Shown here: positions 1 through 4,313 of the stretch, piece by piece
Layout: every line of letters begins with the position of its first letter
Position numbering within the stretch: position 1 is the first letter of the stretch
Source of the DNA: an uncultured Polyangiaceae bacterium
Lineage (GTDB): Bacteria; Myxococcota_A; Polyangia; Polyangiales; Houyiibacteriaceae
Direction of reading: 5' to 3'
Assembly: GCA_947258625.1 (NCBI GenBank)
Contig: CAMYJN010000185.1
Span: 1-5,733, forward strand
Length of the DNA: 5,733 nucleotides
Program-made: the position numbers and the translations under genes
Notes under the pieces: generated by a model
What the model saw: only the letters and a program-made list of their open reading frames with translations
Database searches by the model: none
What the model was told of the DNA's origin: nothing

Positions 1-1
1 C

Positions 2-109
2 AACAAAGACGGTCAGATCGACAGCAACGACCGCATACGGCAGTTCAACAATATGTTCACCTTCGGCCTCATCTTCGTGCTTCCGCCGAAGACGAAGACT
101 ACCGACTGA
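2..109 (+). CDS. C-terminal end of a possible outer-membrane beta-barrel protein (partial)
   Basis: Only the last 35 codons and a TGA stop are in the window; the start lies beyond the left edge. The visible residues begin NKDGQIDSND, which fits the second half of a calcium-binding EF-hand or thrombospondin-3-like loop (D, G, I, D and D in the expected spacing). After that comes an amphipathic, aromatic-rich strand ending FTFGLIFVLPP and a short polar tail. Myxobacterial outer-membrane beta-barrel proteins often end in a similar strand-plus-FLP pattern, and acidic calcium loops occur in their extracellular turns, so a barrel protein is the favoured guess. A secreted EF-hand or dockerin-like protein is the alternative. 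Codon use is GC-rich with many third-position C, so it is almost certainly a real gene; the product assignment is weak. Confidence 0.5.
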   Translation, partial: NKDGQIDSNDRIRQFNNMFTFGLIFVLPPKTKTTD

Positions 110-133
110 GCTCTCCATCGGGCGGCAGCGCGA

Positions 134-182
134 GCCCGAAGGGCGAAGCCCGGCGCGAAGCGCCGGCAAGGCAGAGCGAAGC
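134..182. repeat. Cluster of GAA-loop mini-hairpins (GCGAAGC motifs)
   Basis: Three perfect stem-loops with a GAA triloop are packed together: GCCCGAAGGGC (134-144), GGGCGAAGCCC (141-151, sharing its GGGC with the first) and CCGGCGCGAAGCGCCGG (150-166, a 7-bp stem). A fourth GCGAAGC core sits at 176-182 with little stem. The heptamer GCGAAGC is known as an exceptionally stable DNA mini-hairpin, and it occurs three times in 42 bases here. The cluster starts 24 bases after the stop of the leftmost gene and has no T-tract, so it is not a classical intrinsic terminator. It could be a dispersed palindromic repeat, a 3' RNA-stabilising structure or a bidirectional transcription block. The structure is seen directly; the role is inference. 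Confidence 0.6.
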
Positions 183-206
183 GCATGCCGCGCCAGGGAG
201 GATTAC

Positions 207-224
207 GGGTGGGGGTGGGCGGGG
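207..224 (+). other. G-quadruplex motif with single-base loops
   Basis: The plus strand reads GGGTGGGGGTGGGCGGGG: four runs of three or more G separated by single T, T and C bases. Single-base loops are known to favour very stable parallel quadruplexes. The motif lies about 100 bases past the stop of the leftmost gene and so would be on the G-rich side of any read-through transcript from it, while the convergent HEAT gene's transcript would carry the C-rich complement. The motif is certain as a pattern; whether it folds in the cell is unknown. The rest of the gap to 353 shows nothing else I can name. Confidence 0.6.
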
Positions 225-353
225 CGGTGTCAACAAACCGTACCAGCCAACCCACCCAAGACCTGACCCCGCCAGCACCCGCGGCAGCACGAGCCGTTCG
301 ACGCCGCCCCGTCCGCTGAACTCCCGCGTCGCGCTTTTTTCCGCGCCCCGGTA

Positions 354-1070
354 TTACTTCTTTCGGACTTCGCCCTTCTTACCTAGCGAGTAGCCGGTGG
401 GCATTTTTTTGGTGGCTTCTTCCTTCACGTCGGCCAGCTTCCAGCCGCGGTCGATGTAGCCGTCGAGCATGCGCATTCGCACCCGCACGCTTTCTTCCGC
501 CAGAAACGCCTTCGTCATGGGTTCGAGGGCCGCGTCGGCTTCAACCTGGGCCAGGATTGCACCGGCGGCGTGGAAGCGGACAGTCTCGTTCATGTCTTCG
601 AGGAAGCGGGTCACCGCGTCGACGATGCGTGGGTCTTTGCATTCCTCGAAGCTGGCGATGACGTCGATCTTCTTCTGAGGGTCACGCTCGTATTCGATGT
701 CCATCTTCGAGAGCAGCTCGAGCAGGGTCGTGGTCACTTCTTCCTCGCTCTGAAGCTCCCGAAGAATTTTCATCGGCCAGGCCAGGGTCTCCGACGTTGC
801 CAGGAAATCACGCACCGGGCCGAGCGCCGCTTCCCCGTTCTGGACGACACCTAGGAACGCCGCGTTCTTCTCTTCGCCATCGGTGATGCTCGGGTCGACT
901 CGAATGGCGAAGCGGGTCAGCAGCGCGCGAATGGCCTCGTCCGAGCCGTCGCTCGCGAGCACTTGAATCGACTCCCAGCGCTCGTGCTTCTGAGCACGCT
1001 TGTTCGCCACGCGCGCGACGTGCTTGCTCAGCCCGCTGCCGCCACCCTTGAACACATCGAAAAGCCCCAT
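354..1070 (-). CDS. HEAT-repeat domain protein (238 aa)
   Basis: The product is an all-alpha, charged, soluble protein with no signal peptide or membrane segment. It starts MGLFDVFKGGG, then has a run of paired amphipathic helices typical of HEAT repeats: about residues 32-57 (SDEAIRALLTRF), 66-92, 98-122, 132-160 (KDPRIVDAVTRFLED) and 162-192 (ETVRFHAAGAILAQ). It ends YSLGKKGEVRKK, a basic tail that resembles, from memory, a myxobacterial HEAT protein family of about 240 residues. HEAT repeats are protein-binding scaffolds, so a scaffold or adaptor role in the cytoplasm is inferred, with no visible catalytic motif. I chose ATG at 1070 because the MGLFD start is family-like; a TTG start at 1109 would only add a poor 13-residue extension. 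There is no clear Shine-Dalgarno sequence in front. It lies 70 bp downstream of the sensor gene on the same strand, so co-transcription and translation on a shared mRNA are likely. Confidence 0.85.
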   Translation of the reverse strand: MGLFDVFKGGGSGLSKHVARVANKRAQKHERWESIQVLASDGSDEAIRALLTRFAIRVDPSITDGEEKNAAFLGVVQNGEAALGPVRDFLATSETLAWPMKILRELQSEEEVTTTLLELLSKMDIEYERDPQKKIDVIASFEECKDPRIVDAVTRFLEDMNETVRFHAAGAILAQVEADAALEPMTKAFLAEESVRVRMRMLDGYIDRGWKLADVKEEATKKMPTGYSLGKKGEVRKK

Positions 1071-1140
1071 GACGCGACAACAACTAGGCCGAACAGACCC
1101 GCGGTGCAACGAGAGCGTTCCCCAACGCCGACGCGCGGGC

Positions 1141-2595
1141 TTAGTGGATGACCACCGGCTTCAGATTGACCTGGTTATCGATGGTCTCGACCTTGAAGCG
1201 CACCATTTGCGCTTCGTGTTTCTTGATCAGGTGCGCGGCATTGCCTCTGATTCGCTCGATGAAACGGGCTTCGGGGATGTTCGAAACATCCTCCCCGGCC
1301 GCTTGCTTTGCCGCGACATAGTCCTTGTAGAGCTGCGCGTAGTACTGGCCCTCCGGAACCGCAGCGAGAGCGGAGGCCTCCGGGCCATCGGCTTTGACGG
1401 GGCTGGTCGCGCTCGACCCAGACGCGGATCCCGAGCTGGAGGTGCTCACCGACTCCCATCCGCCGCTGCTCGTCACCGCCCGCCCTTCTTCATCTTCCTC
1501 GGCGACGCCGGTGAACAAATTGATCATTTGGTTCACCCGATACGAAAGGCCGCCGAGCTCAGGCGTGTCCACTTCGAGCCGAACATCACCGCGGCCATTG
1601 ATGACCGCGAGGATGTCGTCTTCCATCTGCTCGATCGGATCCATCAGGCTGTTGGCGATGATGTAGCCGTAAATCGCAACGCCGGCGATCCCCAGCAGCG
1701 TGAGCCAGAGGATCATATTGGCCACGCCGGCAAGCGCGGTGTGCTTAGCATGATCGGCCAAGACGACGTACGCGGCCTCGACCCCGCGCGCCATCGGCAG
1801 CGCCGCGGTGATTCCGACGTATTCGTCACCGGCAAGTGTCGTCATCCAGGGCAGCGTCGGTTTGCCCTGCAGCGCAGCCAGGGTCCCGTTGTCGAGCGGC
1901 GGCGAATACAGGGCTTCTTGCAGCGCATCGCGGACATCGACCGAGGTCGACGTGCTGTAGATGCGCTCGCCCATGACGAAGAGCAGGTCGTGTCCGATCA
2001 AACTTGCTTCCTGCTTGGCAAAGCCGTTGGATAGGTCGTATCCGACGAGCAGGGCGCCGACGACGCCGCCTTGGTCGTTGCGGACGGCCGCGACGCCCAC
2101 TTGAAGGAGCTTATCCTCGTGCGCCCAAACCCCGTACCTCGAAGCGCCGCGCTGCAACACGCGGCGTAGCACCGGCACGCGATTGAGCAGGGGGTCGCCG
2201 TACATTCGATTGCGGTCGGTGTCCCGGGCGATGACCCGGCCGGTCTCGTCGATCACCGCAACGATGTGCGGCCGCTCGCCGCGACCGCGCGCCGGATCCT
2301 GGAACCACTTGGACACGTCCTGCGCTGCCTCGTAGGCCCGCCGCCGTTGGTTGGCTTCCCCGAGCGCCGTGAAGACGTTCCGAACCGAGTTGCTGGTGGC
2401 GCGGTTCCCTACCCCTTCGGCCAGGCGCGCCCCATCGGCCCGCCACGACCGCGCAAAAAGCTCCGAATCGCCGCCGATACTGTCCTCGAGCCGCCTCGAG
2501 AGCTCCGAACGCAGCTGGGTTCGCACCACCAGGTACGACCCCAGGCCAACCAGCAGTACGATCACGAGGTTGCCCGCAATCAGCTTCAGACGCAT
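1141..2595 (-). CDS. Membrane sensor: Cache-like periplasmic domain, HAMP-like linker, MXAN_5187-type C-terminal domain (484 aa)
   Basis: Residues 5-24 are a transmembrane helix and 288-315 a second one, so residues 25-287 should be periplasmic. That part looks like a Cache or PAS-type sensor: a long N-terminal helix, then a strand pair VAVIDETGRVIARD (112-125), a VGVAAVRNDQGGVVGALLVG segment (166-185) and a second, membrane-near unit (204-281, LLFVMGERIYST and AAYVVLAD). After TM2 comes a HAMP-like stretch starting MDPIEQMEDDI (318-361), then a Ser/Gly/Ala-rich linker (about 371-412). The last 70 residues, from about 415 (YYAQLYKDYVAAK, GEDVSN, RFIERIRGN, MVRFKVE), resemble the C-terminal domain of Myxococcus MXAN_5187-type proteins. 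There is no kinase, cyclase, GGDEF or methyl-accepting signalling region, so output must go through the C-terminal domain or a partner, perhaps the downstream HEAT protein. The start is supported by a strong ribosome-binding site. The ligand is unknown. Confidence 0.88.
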   Translation of the reverse strand: MRLKLIAGNLVIVLLVGLGSYLVVRTQLRSELSRRLEDSIGGDSELFARSWRADGARLAEGVGNRATSNSVRNVFTALGEANQRRRAYEAAQDVSKWFQDPARGRGERPHIVAVIDETGRVIARDTDRNRMYGDPLLNRVPVLRRVLQRGASRYGVWAHEDKLLQVGVAAVRNDQGGVVGALLVGYDLSNGFAKQEASLIGHDLLFVMGERIYSTSTSVDVRDALQEALYSPPLDNGTLAALQGKPTLPWMTTLAGDEYVGITAALPMARGVEAAYVVLADHAKHTALAGVANMILWLTLLGIAGVAIYGYIIANSLMDPIEQMEDDILAVINGRGDVRLEVDTPELGGLSYRVNQMINLFTGVAEEDEEGRAVTSSGGWESVSTSSSGSASGSSATSPVKADGPEASALAAVPEGQYYAQLYKDYVAAKQAAGEDVSNIPEARFIERIRGNAAHLIKKHEAQMVRFKVETIDNQVNLKPVVIH

Positions 2596-2602
2596 GTCGC
2601 GA

Positions 2603-2610
2603 CTCCCCTC
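2603..2610 (-). promoter_or_regulatory. Ribosome-binding site of the membrane sensor gene
   Basis: On the minus strand GAGGGGAG lies 7 bases before the ATG at 2595, a good Shine-Dalgarno match and spacing. It fixes this ATG as the start. Its G-run is complementary to the C-run at 2648-2653 in the same leader, so it could be masked by RNA pairing. Confidence 0.7.
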
Positions 2611-2633
2611 AGCATGACCCCCACCGGCTGATT

Positions 2634-2652
2634 CCCCCTTTTGATAAGGGGG
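2634..2652 (-). other. Leader stem-loop of the sensor operon
   Basis: A perfect 7-bp inverted repeat, CCCCCTT and AAGGGGG, surrounds a 5-base loop (2641-2645). If the promoter at 2673-2700 is used, this hairpin is in the 5' untranslated RNA, about 40 bases before the start codon. It sits between divergent genes, so it is not a terminator for either. The C5TT/AAG5 palindrome also resembles short repeats that are scattered in many bacterial genomes, so it may be a REP-like element instead of a dedicated control site. Confidence 0.5.
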
Positions 2653-2672
2653 GTTAGACCGACCGAGCCCGG

Positions 2673-2700
2673 ATTATCACCGTGCTGTTCGAGGCGTCAA
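2673..2700 (-). promoter_or_regulatory. Probable sigma70-type promoter for the sensor-HEAT operon
   Basis: Read on the minus strand, TTGACG (2700-2695) and GATAAT (2678-2673) each match the -35 and -10 consensus at 5 of 6 positions, with a 16-base spacer. Transcription would start near 2666, giving a leader of roughly 70 bases that contains the stem-loop and the ribosome-binding site. A direct repeat of GCGTCA (2694-2699 and 2705-2710, period 11 bp) overlaps the -35 box and could be an activator or repressor site. I found no comparable promoter for the divergent plus-strand gene. Confidence 0.6.
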
Positions 2701-2838
2701 GCTCGCGTCACGATAAAGCTAGAGCTGATCCGATGTTTGGGATCGAGCCACAAGACTACGCAGGGGAATTTCGAGTAAGGTTCGGATTCGAGGAAGTGGG
2801 CGCGATCGCGTGCCGGCGCTATCCTTCGACTCGCGGCG

Positions 2839-4155
2839 ATGCCAAAGGCGTGGAGCATGTTCTGTGATTGCCCGGAGCTGGCAGTCGAGGTGGCGCGCGG
2901 CGCCGGGCGGATTGGTCTGTCGTTGGAGCCGGCGGTCCACGAGCGGCCCTGGGAAGCCGCGATCGACGCCTTGAACCGCGGCGGTCTCGCAGGAGTCGCC
3001 GTCAAAACGCCCCTGAGCGCCAACGCCGTCGTCCGGCTGGCCGAGGCGATGCGGGCTCGGAAGCAAAGGATCCCCGTGGCGGTCATCGGCCCTCAGCCGC
3101 TGGGCCTCCTTCACGACCTGGGCCTGCCCGCCGTCGACGAAACCGGCCCCCTGGTCGCCGTCGTTGCTTTGCTCGAGCTCGAGACCGAACGCCCCTGGGC
3201 GGCCACGACCAAAGAGCTCCCTGCGGTCGATCGCGTCCGGCTTGGTGAAAGCGTGAGTCACCGAAGCGATGGTAGGTTCGTTCGCATCGACGACGGACTC
3301 ATCGCCCACGAAGCCGACGGCGGGCCGAGCAAGCCGATCGGCTCCCCCCGGGACGTCGCAGCTGCGCTCCGGGCGCTGCGCGCATCGCAAGACCCCTCCC
3401 GTCCCAAGGTCCCGGTGGTCCGGGGCGTCGAAGCCGATGCCGTGCTCGACGTGATCCTCGGACCGAGACGCGCGCTCTCCGATCCCGCCAGCAAGGCAGC
3501 CCTCGAGCCGTACGACGTTCCGCTGCCCCTCGAAGAGCTCTGTGCCACGCCTTCGCGTGCAGCGTCCGAAGCCGCGCGCATCGGTTTCCCGGTTCGTGTC
3601 GCCCTGGCCTCACCCGATCTCCGGCTCTGGGACCACCCGGACCTGGCCGCTGAGGTCTACTCGGCCGGCCAAGCGCGCGACGCGTTTCGCCAAATCATGG
3701 CCATGGCCAAAAACCGATCGCCCGACGCAAGGCTGCTCGGCGTCACCGTCAGCGCCTCGACGATGGCGCGCACCCTGCTTCGCGTTCGCATGGAGCCCCT
3801 CGCCGCAGGCCCGGTCTTGGCGGAGATCGGCTTTGCCGATCCCCACGGCCGTGCATCGGGCGATACGACCCAAACCGTTCTCCCCGCAACCGCCAAGGCG
3901 CTCGAACGCGTCCTGCTTCGACTCCGAGGAAGCTCGCTGCTCCTCTCAGGCACCCCACAAGAGCGAACCCAAGCCGTCAGCGCCATCGGGGATGTCTTGA
4001 TGCGCCTGGCCGCCTTCGTCCATCAGTGGCGCGAACAAATCGAATCCGTCGAAGTCAACCCCTTGGCCATCCTGGTCGGCGGCGACCTCGAAGTCCGAGA
4101 AGCCTGCGTCACCGTCGGCGACGCGTTTAGCCGCTCGCTGAACGCCAGCGGCTGA
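2839..4155 (+). CDS. Acyl-CoA synthetase-like (ATP-grasp) protein, probable pseudoenzyme (438 aa)
   Basis: The C-terminal half, about residues 213-430, follows the ATP-grasp domain of ADP-forming acetyl-CoA synthetases and related protein acyltransferases: LSDPASKAALEPYDVPLP (213-230), a TPSRAASEAARIGFPV segment (237-252), SPD (258-260), DAFRQIMAMA (281-290), and finally VEVNPLAIL (404-412), the counterpart of ELEINP. The family lysine of VLKIxSP aligns with Ala255, the LHKSDxGG stretch has become LWDHPDLA, and the glycine-rich FGLGG is EIGFA. Only the acidic residue and Asn of EVN are kept, so ATP use is doubtful. Residues 1-185 form an alpha/beta region (for example LAGVAVKTPLS, IPVAVIGP) that I cannot assign; it is vaguely receiver- or CoA-binding-like. 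No membrane segment or signal is seen. The start at 2839 has no clear ribosome-binding site; ATG at 2857 is an alternative that loses six residues. The frame upstream is closed by a TAA at 2776. Confidence 0.8.
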   Translation: MPKAWSMFCDCPELAVEVARGAGRIGLSLEPAVHERPWEAAIDALNRGGLAGVAVKTPLSANAVVRLAEAMRARKQRIPVAVIGPQPLGLLHDLGLPAVDETGPLVAVVALLELETERPWAATTKELPAVDRVRLGESVSHRSDGRFVRIDDGLIAHEADGGPSKPIGSPRDVAAALRALRASQDPSRPKVPVVRGVEADAVLDVILGPRRALSDPASKAALEPYDVPLPLEELCATPSRAASEAARIGFPVRVALASPDLRLWDHPDLAAEVYSAGQARDAFRQIMAMAKNRSPDARLLGVTVSASTMARTLLRVRMEPLAAGPVLAEIGFADPHGRASGDTTQTVLPATAKALERVLLRLRGSSLLLSGTPQERTQAVSAIGDVLMRLAAFVHQWREQIESVEVNPLAILVGGDLEVREACVTVGDAFSRSLNASG

Positions 4156-4181
4156 GCCAGCAACGCAAAGCGAAGGTCCCC

Positions 4182-4193
4182 GGCCGCGCGGCC
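4182..4193. other. GC palindrome in convergent gap
   Basis: GGCCGCGCGGCC is a perfect 12-base palindrome 26 bases after the plus-strand stop and about 120 bases past the uvrA stop. It could form a short hairpin of about four pairs with a four-base loop, on both transcripts. No T-tract follows on either strand, so a terminator role is only a weak possibility. Confidence 0.3.
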
Positions 4194-4222
4194 TCATCGA
4201 CTCCGATACGGTTTCGCCAATA

Positions 4223-4312
4223 GCTGACGCTGACGCTGTGACACTGACACTGGCACTGACACTGCCACTGCCACGGCCACCGTCACGGCCACGGCCACCG
4301 TCACGGCCACGG
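4223..4312. repeat. Degenerate hexamer microsatellite (15 units) abutting uvrA stop codon
   Basis: Fifteen consecutive 6-base units can be read with no gap. They begin GCTGAC, GCTGAC, then ACACTG and GCACTG types, and drift to CCACGG, CCACCG and TCACGG types. The last part contains an exact tandem copy of an 18-base unit, CCACCGTCACGGCCACGG, at 4277-4294 and 4295-4312. The gradual drift along the array suggests repeated local duplication with substitution, as in slippage-grown satellites. It begins one base after the uvrA TAG codon (minus strand). In the uvrA frame the array would encode an alternating Ala/Val run if the TAG were read through. It fills most of the 158-bp gap between two convergent genes. 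Confidence 0.9.
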
Positions 4313-4313
4313 C

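Noticed and set aside
325..340. Possible intrinsic terminator: CGCGTCGCG followed by six T on the plus strand
   Set aside because: The stem is only three base pairs with a three-base loop, too weak to call; it would also end a transcript more than 200 bases past the leftmost gene.
1071..1109. TTG start adding 13 residues to the HEAT protein
   Set aside because: No ribosome-binding site, and the extension (HRGSVRPSCCRV) is unlike a protein start, whereas MGLFDVFKGG fits the family.
1000..2034. Long open frame on the plus strand (344 codons) opposite the sensor gene
   Set aside because: It is the complement of the sensor gene. Its translation is Arg/His/Asp-rich without domains, whereas the minus strand has membrane helices, a coherent domain order and a good ribosome-binding site.
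2682..2867. Small 61-codon plus-strand frame in the divergent gap
   Set aside because: It overlaps the start of the ATP-grasp-like gene and the -35 to -10 promoter region, has no ribosome-binding site and an unremarkable peptide.
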